Under the pieces are notes generated by a model. It saw only the letters and a list, made by a program, of their open reading frames with translations. It was not told the DNA's origin and made no database searches. Shown one piece after another: positions 34,731-44,076 of a DNA stretch of 64,000 nucleotides. Position 1 is the stretch's first letter. Each line of letters starts with the position of its first letter. The position numbers were made by a program, and so were the translations under genes. Source of the stretch: Apibacter mensalis (GTDB lineage Bacteria > Bacteroidota > Bacteroidia > Flavobacteriales > Weeksellaceae); assembly GCF_001418685.1 (NCBI RefSeq), contig NZ_LIVM01000002.1, positions 175,022-239,021 of the forward strand, given 5' to 3'.

Positions 34731-35198
34731 TTACAATAAAGCTGAAATTTCTTTTAAACCTTGTATTTTCGCATGTATGGCTGGTGTATTTCCTCTTATA
34801 TCTGCTATCGAGGGATCAGCTCCATTCTTTATTAATAATTTTACTAAAGAAGGTCTATTAAATGAAACCGCATAAGTTAACGCAGTAGCCCCCCAATTAT
34901 TAGTTTCGTTAACATTTGCTCCAGCACTAATTAATAAATCTGCAATATTTTCGAAACCCTTAAAGCATACTCCCATTAGCGCGGTATTTCCTGAAGTATC
35001 TTTTTCATCGACCAAAGAATTCAATTCCAATAAAAATCGGACTATTTCTTCATATCCATAATAAGCTGCTAAAAGTAAAGGGTTATATCCTCGATTGTCT
35101 TTACAATTTAACAAAGACATATTTTCTTTCAAAATTTCAGTTATGAGAGGTAAATTATTTTCCCTTATGGCTTGAAATAGTATTTCTTGATTACCCAT
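34731..35198 (-). CDS. Ankyrin-repeat protein linked to catalase
   Basis: Four to five ankyrin repeats fill the 155 residues: NNLPLITEILKENMSLLNCKDNRGYNPLLLAAYYG, YEEIVRFLLELNSLVDEKDTSGNTALMGVCFKG, FENIADLLISAGANVNETNNWGATALTYAVSFN, and RPSLVKLLIKNGADPSIADIRGNTPAIHAKIQG. No signal peptide, so probably cytosolic. It lies 58 bp downstream of the catalase gene. A similar catalase-ankyrin pairing (katA-ankA/ankB) is known in Pseudomonas and other bacteria, where the ankyrin protein supports catalase activity; by analogy it may do so here. A terminator hairpin separates the two genes, so read-through or separate transcription is possible. Confidence 0.85.
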   Translation of the reverse strand: MGNQEILFQAIRENNLPLITEILKENMSLLNCKDNRGYNPLLLAAYYGYEEIVRFLLELNSLVDEKDTSGNTALMGVCFKGFENIADLLISAGANVNETNNWGATALTYAVSFNRPSLVKLLIKNGADPSIADIRGNTPAIHAKIQGLKEISALL

Positions 35199-35216
35199 AT
35201 TAAATTATATTAAAAA

Positions 35217-35242
35217 AACTGCCGGATGATTATTCGGCAGTT
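35217..35242 (-). terminator. Terminator after catalase
   Basis: The stem AACTGCCGGA (35217-35226) pairs with TTCGGCAGTT (35233-35242), with one G-U pair, then a T run on the minus strand. It lies 15 bp after the catalase stop and before the ankyrin gene. Confidence 0.7.
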
Positions 35243-35256
35243 AAAAAGTTTGTATA

Positions 35257-36702
35257 TTATTCCAGTATTCCTAACGCTTTTCTAACTCCATTTCCGTATT
35301 CTGGATCTGCTTGATCAAATAATTTTAATTGTCTTTCAATTATTTCTCTGGAAACACCTTGCATTGCGTCCTTAATATTATTAAAAAGTCTCTGTTTTTC
35401 TTCATCAGTAAATAATCTAAATAAGTCTCCGGGCTGTTTGAAATCGCCGTACGTATCATTTTCTTCATATCGATCGATATCGCCATGAATTTTATAGGGC
35501 GGTTCTTGAAAGGAGCGATCTTCAACAGGGCCATTTTTAGAATTTGGCTCATAATATGCATCCGGATTTTCATTTAAATTTTCAAAAAAACGCATTGCTC
35601 CATCCTTATAATATGGATTATTTTCTACTAAGGGATGATTGGCCGGTAGAAACTCATAATGGGTTCCCAGTCTATAACGATGTGCATCGGCATAAGAGAA
35701 AATTCTGGCTTGTAAAACTTTATCCGGAGAAAATGATATTCCTGGGACTATATTGGATGGTGAAAATGCAGCATTTTCAATATATTGAAAATAATTACTT
35801 GGATTTTCATTTAATTCCATCACTCCTATTTCCATTAACGGATAATCTGAATGAGGCCATACTTTAGTTAAATCAAAAGGATTATAAGGTGTTTTTAAGG
35901 CATCTTCTTCCGGCATGATTTGAGCATAAACCGTCCATTTAGGAAAATCTCCTTTTTCTATTGCCCCGAATAACTGTTCCTGATAATATTCTCTTGTTTT
36001 ACCGGTAATTTCTTCTGCCTCTTTATTGGTTAAATTTTGTATTGATTGTTGAGTTTTGAAATGGAGTTTAAACCAAAATCGTTCTCCATTATTATTCCAG
36101 AATGAGAAGGTATGCGAACTGAACCCATGCATATGCATCGGACTTTTAGGAATCCCTCTGTCTGACATTAAGATGGTTACTTGATGTAAACTTTCTGGGG
36201 TTAATGACCAAAAGTCCCACATGGCTTCACTGGATCTTAAATTCGTTTTAGGGTGTCTTTTTTGAGTATGGATAAAATCAGGAAACTTATAACCGTCTCT
36301 AATAAAAAACACGGGAGTATTATTTCCGACCATATCCCAATTCCCTTCTTCAGTATAAAATTTTAAAGCAAAACCTCTAACATCTCTGTCTAGATCTGAT
36401 GCTCCCGATTCACCGGCAACCATTGAAAAACGCGCCAACATTCTGGTTTTTTTCCCAATTTCTGAAAAGATTTTTGCCCTTGTGTAACGGGTGATATCAT
36501 GAGTCACCGTAAAGGTCCCGAAAGCCCCCCAACCTTTAGCGTGAACTACTCTTTCAGGTATACGTTCTCTGTTTTGATTCGCTAATTTTTCAATTAGTTG
36601 ATAATCTTGCATTAGAACGGGACCTCTTAAGCCTGCCGTCAATGATTTTTGATTATTAGCTATCGGATTTCCAGCAGTAGTAGTCAACTTCTCGTTGCTC
36701 AT
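35257..36702 (-). CDS. katA: Haem catalase (small-subunit type)
   Basis: It breaks hydrogen peroxide into water and oxygen. The 481 residues show the catalase blocks: [35 protein letters not shown] (distal His in RVVHAKG), [45 protein letters not shown] (distal Asn), and the haem-ligating tyrosine in [18 protein letters not shown]. The length fits clade 3 small-subunit catalases. No signal peptide, so cytosolic. The ankyrin gene follows. No OxyR- or PerR-like box could be picked out in the long AT-rich upstream region. Confidence 0.96.
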   Translation of the reverse strand: MSNEKLTTTAGNPIANNQKSLTAGLRGPVLMQDYQLIEKLANQNRERIPERVVHAKGWGAFGTFTVTHDITRYTRAKIFSEIGKKTRMLARFSMVAGESGASDLDRDVRGFALKFYTEEGNWDMVGNNTPVFFIRDGYKFPDFIHTQKRHPKTNLRSSEAMWDFWSLTPESLHQVTILMSDRGIPKSPMHMHGFSSHTFSFWNNNGERFWFKLHFKTQQSIQNLTNKEAEEITGKTREYYQEQLFGAIEKGDFPKWTVYAQIMPEEDALKTPYNPFDLTKVWPHSDYPLMEIGVMELNENPSNYFQYIENAAFSPSNIVPGISFSPDKVLQARIFSYADAHRYRLGTHYEFLPANHPLVENNPYYKDGAMRFFENLNENPDAYYEPNSKNGPVEDRSFQEPPYKIHGDIDRYEENDTYGDFKQPGDLFRLFTDEEKQRLFNNIKDAMQGVSREIIERQLKLFDQADPEYGNGVRKALGILE

Positions 36703-37032
36703 TTTGAATTGCTCTTTAAGTGTTAATAAAGTTTTTTTTTGAGTGTTTAATAAACCTTTACATCAAATCAATTGATTGATTTTAATAATATAGCATAAAT
36801 ATTCCTCATATTATAATATTTGTATGCAATATAGCTATTACTATGCCAAATTACAAATTATTATCCAATAATATTTTTACTTTAAAAATTTAGCATTATA
36901 TATATAAAAAAATATTAACAATATAATTACTATATTAAAATACATTTACAATATATTATATCTATTATATTTGTAAAATAAAAAATTATAATAATTAAAA
37001 ATAATTATATGATTTTTATTAGTAATAAAAAA
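36703..37032. other. AT-rich upstream region of catalase
   Basis: These ~330 bases are almost pure A and T with no gene. I see no good TAnnTTTG near the katA start, so the promoter is not located. Confidence 0.4.
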
Positions 37033-37134
37033 TTTTAACGCTTAAATATATTAATTTATTTAAGCGTTAAAAAATATACTCTGAGCAATTAAAAATAGTT
37101 ATCTCATTATTTATATATTATAACTACAAAACTA
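37033..37134 (-). ncRNA. Candidate small RNA unit (promoter element plus strong terminator)
   Basis: A perfect 16-bp inverted repeat, TTTTAACGCTTAAATA (37033-37048) and TATTTAAGCGTTAAAA (37057-37072), has an 8-base loop and is followed on the minus strand by TTTTTT, like a Rho-independent terminator. On the same strand, TAGTTTTG (37134-37127) fits the -7 promoter element. Between them there is room for a ~90-base transcript, but no credible ORF. The upstream uvrD gene already has its own terminator at 37276. The palindrome could instead be a protein-binding site. Confidence 0.3.
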
Positions 37135-37275
37135 AAATATATTCATCTGAAATGTAAGTAAACAAAATATTATGCTTAAAGATTTACTTAAGAAACAAGC
37201 GTAATTTTATTTAGGTTGATCAAATAGTGCAAAGATATTTTGTAAATATTTTATATTTTTAAATAAGAAATAAAA

Positions 37276-37298
37276 AAAACGGCTTTATCCACCGTTTT
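37276..37298. terminator. Terminator after uvrD/pcrA
   Basis: The stem AAAACGG (37276-37282) pairs with CCGTTTT (37292-37298). On the minus strand it runs into TTTTTTTA and lies ~97 bp after the helicase stop; the plus strand is also T-rich. Confidence 0.6.
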
Positions 37299-37394
37299 CT
37301 TCTTTTTTTATTTTTTACTATTCTTTATATATTAATGATTTTACATAGTTATAGGTTAATTATTAGGAATATACTTTTAATAAATTATATTTTT

Positions 37395-39716
37395 TTAACC
37401 TAAAACTTTAAGTTTAGCGAATTTCAACAATAACTTTTTATCTCCTTCATTTTCAAAATTTATAAGTGCTTTTGCATTTTCAGGATCTCCCTCTATAGAA
37501 ACCACTTTTCCTTTACCAAAACGATCATGCAAAACATAATCCCCAATTTTTAAATTAGCAACCGAACCACCTACCGGATTCGCTAGTTTGGCGTTAGAAA
37601 TAGATTTTAAGTTTTGAGGAGGTTTAATTTGCCCTTTCAACTTCTTATAAACAGGGTCAGAACTTTTTGGATATCTTGGGGCAAAATCATCTGCAAATAA
37701 ATCTGAATTTAAACCCGAATGGTTTCTTATCGTATTAGTAAAGCTAATATTCAATATTTCAAGGTGCTTTTCACAAATTTCTTCTAAAAATCTACTTGGC
37801 TCTCCTTCAACTATTTTCCCCCACCTGAATCTAGTCGTTGCATAAGTAAAATAAGCTTTTTCTTGAGCTCTGGTTAATGCTACATAAAATAATCTTCTTT
37901 CTTCTTCTAATTCTTGACGTGTATTTAATGACATCTGAGAAGGAAATAAATTTTCTTCTAATCCTACTATGAAAACAACCGGAAATTCCAATCCTTTTGC
38001 TAAATGTATGGTCATTAATGAAACTTTATCATCATGTTCATCTCTTGAATCCAAATCAGAAGCCAACGCAATATTTTCTAGGAAAAAGTTTAAACTGGAA
38101 TCACCTTCATCCAGCTGTGTCTGCTCATCTACAAATCCTTGTAAACTATTTAATAATTCTTGAATATTTTCAACTCTGGAAATTCCTTCAGGAGTATCAT
38201 CTTCTTTTAATGTCTTAAGAATCCCTGATGTAACGGCAACTTTCATGGCTACTTCATAAACATTCTCAGTCTTCAATAAAACTTGAAAACTTTTAATCAT
38301 GGTCCAAAAGTTTGCTAATTTATCAATAGTTGGCTTATTTATACCCAAAGAATTACCCAATAGTTCAATCTGATTTAAAATTTCATCCAAGGACTTTTGT
38401 TGCTGATCAGCTCCGACAATAAGCTTATTTACAGTAGTATCTCCTATTCCTCTGGCCGGATAATTTATTATTCTTAATAATGCTTCCTGATCTTTCGGAT
38501 TCACTAAAACTCTTAAATAGGCTAAAAGATCCTTAATTTCTTTTCTTTGGTAAAAAGATAGACCTCCAAATACTTTATAAGATATATTTTTCTTTCGTAA
38601 CGCTTCTTCTATAGCTCTTGATTGAGCATTGGTACGATAAAGTATGGCAAAATTTTTATTTTTTTTCTGTTGAGACATTTTTAGTGAAAATATCTCTGAG
38701 GCTACATAATTCGCTTCATCTGCATCAGATAAGGCTCTATAAACAGGAATTTTATCACCGGAAGGATTTTGCGTCCAAACATTCTTTTCTAGCTGATCTC
38801 GATTTTTAGCGATAACCTCGTTGGCAGCTTCCACAATGATCTGAGTGGATCGATAGTTTTGTTCTAGTGGAATAATTTTTGCATCCGGATAATCTTTTTT
38901 GAAATTTAATATATTTTTAATATTCGCTCCTCTAAATGCATAAATGGATTGTGCATCATCTCCAACAACACAAATGTTTTCAAATCTTGATGCAAGTGCT
39001 TTTACAATCAAATATTGAGAATGATTGGTATCTTGATATTCATCCACCATAATATAGCGAAAACGGTCTTGATATTTGGCTAAGGATTCCGGAAAACGAG
39101 TAAGCAACTCATTGGTTCTAAGCAACAAATCATCAAAATCCATTGCGCCTGATTTAAAACAACGTTCTACATAGGCTTGATAAATATTACCAATTTTAGG
39201 ACGCATGGCTGCGGTATCTGCTTGAATTAATTCCGGATTATTAAAATATGCACGAACTGTTATTAAATTATTTTTATAACTTGATATGCGTCCTAAAACT
39301 TGTTTAGGCTTATATATATCCGTATCAAGCTGTAATTCGTTAATTATTTTTTTTATAACATTTATACAATCTTGTTGATCGTAAATAGTAAAATTGGAAG
39401 GAAATCCTAATTTAATCGCTTCTGCACGTAAAATTCTTGCAAAAACGGAATGAAATGTTCCCATCCATAAATTTTTTGCTTCAGTACCCCCAATCAATAA
39501 AGATATTCTCTCTTTCATCTCTCGAGCTGCTTTATTCGTAAATGTAAGAGCAAGAATATTAAATGAATCCACTCCTTTATCTATAAGATGGGCAATCCTG
39601 TAAGTTAAGACTCTAGTCTTTCCCGAACCTGCACCTGCAATAATCATTAAAGGCCCTTCTATTGTACTAACTGCTTGTTTTTGAACCTCATTTAAATCTG
39701 CAAATAAATCTTTCAT
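37395..39716 (-). CDS. UvrD/PcrA-type DNA helicase
   Basis: A superfamily 1 3'-5' helicase that works in nucleotide-excision and mismatch repair and in clearing proteins from DNA. Seen in 773 residues: LNEVQKQAV (Q motif), Walker A AGAGSGKT (27-34), TFTNKAAREMKERI, Walker B VDEYQDTN, VGDDAQSIYAFRGA, LEQNYRST, VSLMTIHLAKGLEFPVVFI and VALTRAQEKAYFTYA. The C-terminal ~60 residues form the tudor-like tail of PcrA/UvrD (VGDYVLHDRFGKGKVVSIEGD). All helicase motifs are complete. TAACTTTG at 39731-39724 ends only 7 bp before the start codon, so the mRNA may be almost leaderless. Confidence 0.95.
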   Translation of the reverse strand: MKDLFADLNEVQKQAVSTIEGPLMIIAGAGSGKTRVLTYRIAHLIDKGVDSFNILALTFTNKAAREMKERISLLIGGTEAKNLWMGTFHSVFARILRAEAIKLGFPSNFTIYDQQDCINVIKKIINELQLDTDIYKPKQVLGRISSYKNNLITVRAYFNNPELIQADTAAMRPKIGNIYQAYVERCFKSGAMDFDDLLLRTNELLTRFPESLAKYQDRFRYIMVDEYQDTNHSQYLIVKALASRFENICVVGDDAQSIYAFRGANIKNILNFKKDYPDAKIIPLEQNYRSTQIIVEAANEVIAKNRDQLEKNVWTQNPSGDKIPVYRALSDADEANYVASEIFSLKMSQQKKNKNFAILYRTNAQSRAIEEALRKKNISYKVFGGLSFYQRKEIKDLLAYLRVLVNPKDQEALLRIINYPARGIGDTTVNKLIVGADQQQKSLDEILNQIELLGNSLGINKPTIDKLANFWTMIKSFQVLLKTENVYEVAMKVAVTSGILKTLKEDDTPEGISRVENIQELLNSLQGFVDEQTQLDEGDSSLNFFLENIALASDLDSRDEHDDKVSLMTIHLAKGLEFPVVFIVGLEENLFPSQMSLNTRQELEEERRLFYVALTRAQEKAYFTYATTRFRWGKIVEGEPSRFLEEICEKHLEILNISFTNTIRNHSGLNSDLFADDFAPRYPKSSDPVYKKLKGQIKPPQNLKSISNAKLANPVGGSVANLKIGDYVLHDRFGKGKVVSIEGDPENAKALINFENEGDKKLLLKFAKLKVLG

Positions 39717-39723
39717 ACGGAGC

Positions 39724-39731
39724 CAAAGTTA
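39724..39731 (-). promoter_or_regulatory. -7 promoter element (TAACTTTG) of the helicase gene
   Basis: It matches TAnnTTTG on the minus strand and ends 7 bp from the ATG, so the predicted start of transcription falls at or next to the start codon. Confidence 0.4.
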
Positions 39732-39884
39732 GGAATTATTCGTTAATTTTCTATATTATGTTAAAATGGTTGAATCAATTGTTAAACTTGTAAATTATGA
39801 TTTTTATAAAGTATTAATTCGAAAAAAATTAATAGTTTTCGATCAAGGTTGGATTGTATGATATTGATTGGTAATGGGTCATAA

Positions 39885-39919
39885 AAAATTCTCTGAAATT
39901 AAAAAAATCAGAGAATTTT
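39885..39919 (-). terminator. Terminator of pckA
   Basis: Perfect 12-bp stem: AAAATTCTCTGA (39885-39896) and TCAGAGAATTTT (39908-39919), 11-base loop, T run on the minus strand, 22 bp after the pckA stop. Confidence 0.8.
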
Positions 39920-39941
39920 AGAATGTAATTAAGTTTGTTGA

Positions 39942-41534
39942 TTATATTTTAGGTCCTGCTGCTACTAATTTTTTACCCTCTTCTGTATCAGTATATTGCT
40001 TGAAGTTCTCAATATATTTAGCAGCAAGGTCTTTAGCTTTTGTTTCCCACTCAGATACATTAGAATAAGTAGATCTTGGGTCTAATATATCGGATACGTT
40101 TGGTAATTTAGTCGGGAAAGTTAAATTTAAATAGGGTATTTTATTAGTGTCTGCTTTTTCGATAGATCCATCGATGATAGCATCCACTATAGCACGGGTA
40201 TCTTTTAAAGATATACGTTTTCCAGTACCGTTCCATCCGGTATTCACTAAATAAGCTTTAGCTCCATGCTTTTTCATTTTAGATACTAATGTTTTTGAAT
40301 ACATGGTTGGATGTAATGAGAGAAATGCTTCACCAAATGCAGGTGAGAATGATGGTAGAGGTTCTGTAATACCTCTTTCTGTTCCTGCTAATTTAGATGT
40401 GTACCCGCATAAAAAATGATATTGTGCTTGTTCTTCATCTAATATGGAAACCGGAGGTAATACTCCAAATGCATCTGCTGATAAATAAATAATTTTTTTA
40501 GCATGTCCGGCTTTAGAAGGAAGAACAATCTTATTGATATAGTAAATAGGATAAGATACACGGGTATTTTCTGTAATAGACTTATCTTTGAAATCAACTT
40601 CTCCATCAGATTTTACAACTACATTTTCTAATAATGCATCGCGTCTGATTGCTCTCCAAATGTCCGGTTCTTTTTCTTCGGAAAGATCAATTACTTTTGC
40701 ATAGCAACCTCCTTCATAATTAAATACTCCGTTATCATCCCACCCGTGCTCGTCATCACCGATAAGATAACGTTTTGGATCTGCTGATAAAGTAGTTTTT
40801 CCTGTACCTGATAATCCGAAGTAAATGGCTACATCACCAGCTTCTCCAACATTAGCCGAACAGTGCATAGAAGCCATTCCTTTTAATGGTAAATAGTAAT
40901 TCATCATAGAGAACATTCCTTTTTTCATTTCTCCTCCGTACCAAGTTCCTCCAATAATTTGTACTTTTTGAGTAAGGTTAAACATTACAAAGTTTTCTGA
41001 ATTCAGCCCTTGCTCCTTCCAATTAGGATTGGTTACCTTAGAACCGTTCATAATAAAGAAATCCGGCTCTCCATAGTGTTCTAGCTCGTATTGAGATGGA
41101 CGTATAAACATATTGGTTACGAAATGTGCCTGCCATGCTACTTCCATTACGAATCTAACTTTCATTCTTGTATCTTTATTGGTTCCACAAAATGTATCAA
41201 CCACATACAATTTTTTATTGGAAAGTTGTTTGGCTACTAAACCTTTAAGATTATCGAAAGTTTGTGGAGTTGTCGGAACATTAATTTTCCCATCCCACCA
41301 TATAGTATTTTCGGTTACTGAATCTTTTACAATATATCTGTCCTTAGGTGAACGTCCGGTGAAAACTCCTGTTTTAACGGCCACAGCTCCTGAAGTAGTC
41401 AATTCCCCTTTCTCATATCCCTCATTTTTAGGATCCATTTCCGCTTGATAAAGTTGTTCATACGTTGGATTGTGAACAATTTCTTTAATACCTGAGATTC
41501 CATGTTTCTCTAGAGATTTTATTAAATTTTCCAT
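39942..41534 (-). CDS. pckA: Phosphoenolpyruvate carboxykinase (ATP)
   Basis: It interconverts oxaloacetate plus ATP with PEP plus CO2. The direction depends on the organism: gluconeogenesis, or CO2 fixation toward succinate in many anaerobes. The 530 residues hold [12 protein letters not shown] near the N-terminus, the kinase P-loop [11 protein letters not shown], the metal site [11 protein letters not shown], the [30 protein letters not shown] block and [14 protein letters not shown]-like binding segments. The length is typical of the ATP-dependent form. Single-gene unit, with TAGATTTG on the minus strand at 41580-41573 as the likely -7 element. The malic enzyme fragment at the right edge is the other C3-C4 enzyme in the window. 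Confidence 0.97.
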   Translation of the reverse strand: MENLIKSLEKHGISGIKEIVHNPTYEQLYQAEMDPKNEGYEKGELTTSGAVAVKTGVFTGRSPKDRYIVKDSVTENTIWWDGKINVPTTPQTFDNLKGLVAKQLSNKKLYVVDTFCGTNKDTRMKVRFVMEVAWQAHFVTNMFIRPSQYELEHYGEPDFFIMNGSKVTNPNWKEQGLNSENFVMFNLTQKVQIIGGTWYGGEMKKGMFSMMNYYLPLKGMASMHCSANVGEAGDVAIYFGLSGTGKTTLSADPKRYLIGDDEHGWDDNGVFNYEGGCYAKVIDLSEEKEPDIWRAIRRDALLENVVVKSDGEVDFKDKSITENTRVSYPIYYINKIVLPSKAGHAKKIIYLSADAFGVLPPVSILDEEQAQYHFLCGYTSKLAGTERGITEPLPSFSPAFGEAFLSLHPTMYSKTLVSKMKKHGAKAYLVNTGWNGTGKRISLKDTRAIVDAIIDGSIEKADTNKIPYLNLTFPTKLPNVSDILDPRSTYSNVSEWETKAKDLAAKYIENFKQYTDTEEGKKLVAAGPKI

Positions 41535-41729
41535 AATTTAAAATAAATTAATTTTCTTATTTTTTGTATATACAAATCTAATAATATAAATCTACATATT
41601 TATATGATATAACTCACAAGTCAAAAATATCTGATTATTTAAAAAAATAAAATGTATGGAAATCAAATGAAAATATAAAGCAATAGTTTAATACTTATAC
41701 TGAGTATTATATTCTAAATTACCCGTATT

Positions 41730-42917
41730 TTATCTAACATTAACATAACTTAATCTTTTTAATGTTAACGCGGCAATTACGAAATAAATAAAACACATGA
41801 TCCACATTTGCAACCAAAGTTCTTTTATTTCTATAAGTGAAGCTCCTGATTGTGTTATCTCTAAGAAACCTTTTACTGCTAAAGTAGATGGAAATAAATA
41901 GGAAATCACTTTTATCCATTGTGGAAATGCTAATGTGGGCCAAGATACTCCGCACAAAAATAATGAAGGTATGGAAAAGATAGTTACTATCATTATAGCA
42001 TCTTCTCTTTTTTTAAAGAAATTCATTAAGAATATACCTAAAAAAGTCACTGAAAAAATAAACGGAATTAAAAAAACAAATATTTCAAATGGATTACCCC
42101 GTTGTGGAAATTTAAAAATCCCCATTACTAATCCTACCTGAATTAACATCAATATCATAGATATTAATAAATAAACTCCTGATCTGCCCAATAAAACAGG
42201 AATTGATCCTAATGGCTTTTTTATAAAAGGATATAGTTTAGTAAATGATTTTCTTTCTCTTTGTGTCCCGCCCAAAACTCCCATAGCTGAAATTTGTAAT
42301 GTTTGTATGGCAATCAAAAATACAGCCGGCATTACAAATGTTGCATATCCTGAAACAATATTAAATAGTGGAACCGAAACTGTATCGATTGGTCTTCTTG
42401 AAGAAACTGCTTGTTTTTGAGGAGTTCCACCTGCCATTAGTTTGTTAACTTCTATTTGCGCACTATAGGTTCCAATAGAAGCCGTAACAGAAGTCAAAAA
42501 CTGTTTATAATAGAGCATATATGAGGCATCACAGTATACCGAGATGACAGGAACTTCTCCTCTTTGTAATTTTCTGGTAAAATCATTCGGTAAGAGAATA
42601 ATACCTTTAATTTTACCTAAGTTAAAAAGGTTTTCAGCTTCTAACAAACTCGTAGCAGAGTAATCAATGGTGACCTGTTGAGATGAATTTAACATTCGTG
42701 TAATACTATGTGTCATCTGTGAATGGTCCTGATCCACAACAGCGATAGGTATTTTAGTAATAATTTCATGTGAATATATGTATGAATATAGAAAGCCGAC
42801 TATTATAGGGCTAATAAGGTAAGATGATTTTACAGCAGCATCTGAAAAAATAAGACGAATCTCATTTATAAATGTTTTGCCAATTATTGATATATATTCT
42901 GATAAATATTTAAACAT
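41730..42917 (-). CDS. ABC-2 type permease, second of pair
   Basis: A 395-residue protein of the YhhJ/YbhR layout: one membrane helix near residue 35, a periplasmic domain (~50-180, with IPIAVVDQDHSQMTHSITRMLNSS), then five helices at the C-terminal end (YATFVMPAVFLIAIQTLQISAMG ... LYPFIKKPLGSIPVLLGRSGVYLLIS). It forms the inner-membrane channel of an export pump with the HlyD and TolC proteins. Its start overlaps the end of the first permease gene by 8 bp. It is the last gene of the operon, and no ATP-binding subunit gene follows. The substrate is unknown; relatives export drugs or large anions. Confidence 0.88.
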   Translation of the reverse strand: MFKYLSEYISIIGKTFINEIRLIFSDAAVKSSYLISPIIVGFLYSYIYSHEIITKIPIAVVDQDHSQMTHSITRMLNSSQQVTIDYSATSLLEAENLFNLGKIKGIILLPNDFTRKLQRGEVPVISVYCDASYMLYYKQFLTSVTASIGTYSAQIEVNKLMAGGTPQKQAVSSRRPIDTVSVPLFNIVSGYATFVMPAVFLIAIQTLQISAMGVLGGTQRERKSFTKLYPFIKKPLGSIPVLLGRSGVYLLISMILMLIQVGLVMGIFKFPQRGNPFEIFVFLIPFIFSVTFLGIFLMNFFKKREDAIMIVTIFSIPSLFLCGVSWPTLAFPQWIKVISYLFPSTLAVKGFLEITQSGASLIEIKELWLQMWIMCFIYFVIAALTLKRLSYVNVR

Positions 42918-44076
42918 AATATCCCCCTTGTTTTAATAATCGATTGTACTTCGGCATTGAAAGAATTCCTAATAAACAAAATACCATAAAGGCTATTATA
43001 TAACCGAAGTTAAGGCTTCCAATGGCAATACCTCTTATGGCATAATCAATAATAAATCGCAAATAAGAAGTAAATGGAAACGTATAACTCAAATATTGTA
43101 TAATATTTGGTAAGCCTTCTTTAGGAAAAGTATATCCTGTGAATGAAAATGCTATAGCTGAATAAGATCCGCCTAACGTAAGTGCCGAACGCAAATCTTT
43201 ATTAAAGCTGACGTAAAATAGCCCAAATAATTGACAAACTATTACAAATACTATAAAATAAATATTTACTATAATGAAATTACCTCTCAGTGGCACTCCT
43301 AATTTATAATATAATAGACTGTTCATAAAAAAGCCAATTATTGAAAATAGAATCGTATACGGTAAGATTTTAGCCCAAAACGATACCCATACATTACCTT
43401 TGCTTCTTACAAAAAGTTCTCTGCCTTTTCTGTCTTTTAAAACTGATCCTAAAACATAAATAGATACCACCATCATAATAATCTGCAAGCTCATAGGCAT
43501 TAAAGCTATAGTAAGATAATAGGAATAGTTTGTATAGGGGTTAAATAGTATATGCTGTTTCGTAATTATTGGAGAAGCAGCTGCTATTGCTTGTTTTTGA
43601 GTCAATCCTTTTTGAGTTAAACCGTTTATATGAGCTTGAGCAGCAAAAGAGCCTACTGTAGATTGAAAAGCTTTATTGATAAGCCCTCCGGCTAAGAGAT
43701 AGTTATTATTATAATAACATACTACTTGAGTATCTATATTTCTATATATATCATCTTCAAAATTTCTCGGAATAATAAGTAGGGCAAATGCTTTATCCGT
43801 CCGAATCATTTTCTCCCCATCTTTTTCGTTTTCAACTTCAGCTACAATATCCAATGAAGAAGTTGCGTTTAACATTCTTCCTAATTTTCTCGATGTATTG
43901 GATTTATCTTGATCTAACAAAACAACCGGAAATTTTCGGGGAACTCCATCTTGCAAAAGACTTGCATAATATAGAAACAATCCACAAGGTAAAATTACTG
44001 CCAAAAATATTAACCTTGGACTAGTCAATAGTCTTTGCATCTCACTTATAAATATGGAGAAAAAGCCTTTTTGCAT
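42910..44076 (-). CDS. ABC-2 type permease, first of pair
   Basis: This is a 388-residue paralogue of the downstream permease, with the same arrangement: one N-terminal helix (RLIFLAVILPCGLFLYYASLL), a periplasmic domain with FPVVLLDQDKSNTSRKLGRMLNATSS, and five C-terminal helices. The two probably form a heterodimer. The stop of hlyD and its ATG share one base (44076), and it overlaps the next gene by 8 bp, so the operon is translationally coupled. No Walker motifs are present. The C-terminal GYTFPKEGLPNIIQYLSYTFPFTSYLRF block is typical of ABC2_membrane_3 proteins. Confidence 0.88.
   Translation of the reverse strand: MQKGFFSIFISEMQRLLTSPRLIFLAVILPCGLFLYYASLLQDGVPRKFPVVLLDQDKSNTSRKLGRMLNATSSLDIVAEVENEKDGEKMIRTDKAFALLIIPRNFEDDIYRNIDTQVVCYYNNNYLLAGGLINKAFQSTVGSFAAQAHINGLTQKGLTQKQAIAAASPIITKQHILFNPYTNYSYYLTIALMPMSLQIIMMVVSIYVLGSVLKDRKGRELFVRSKGNVWVSFWAKILPYTILFSIIGFFMNSLLYYKLGVPLRGNFIIVNIYFIVFVIVCQLFGLFYVSFNKDLRSALTLGGSYSAIAFSFTGYTFPKEGLPNIIQYLSYTFPFTSYLRFIIDYAIRGIAIGSLNFGYIIAFMVFCLLGILSMPKYNRLLKQGGYYV

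Noticed and set aside
36703-37394. CRISPR or tandem repeat array in the AT-rich gap
   Set aside because: The apparent repetition is only low-complexity A/T; no regularly spaced repeat unit is present.
39924-41534. GTP-dependent PEP carboxykinase
   Set aside because: Length (530) and the [12 protein letters not shown]-loop context are those of the ATP-dependent form.
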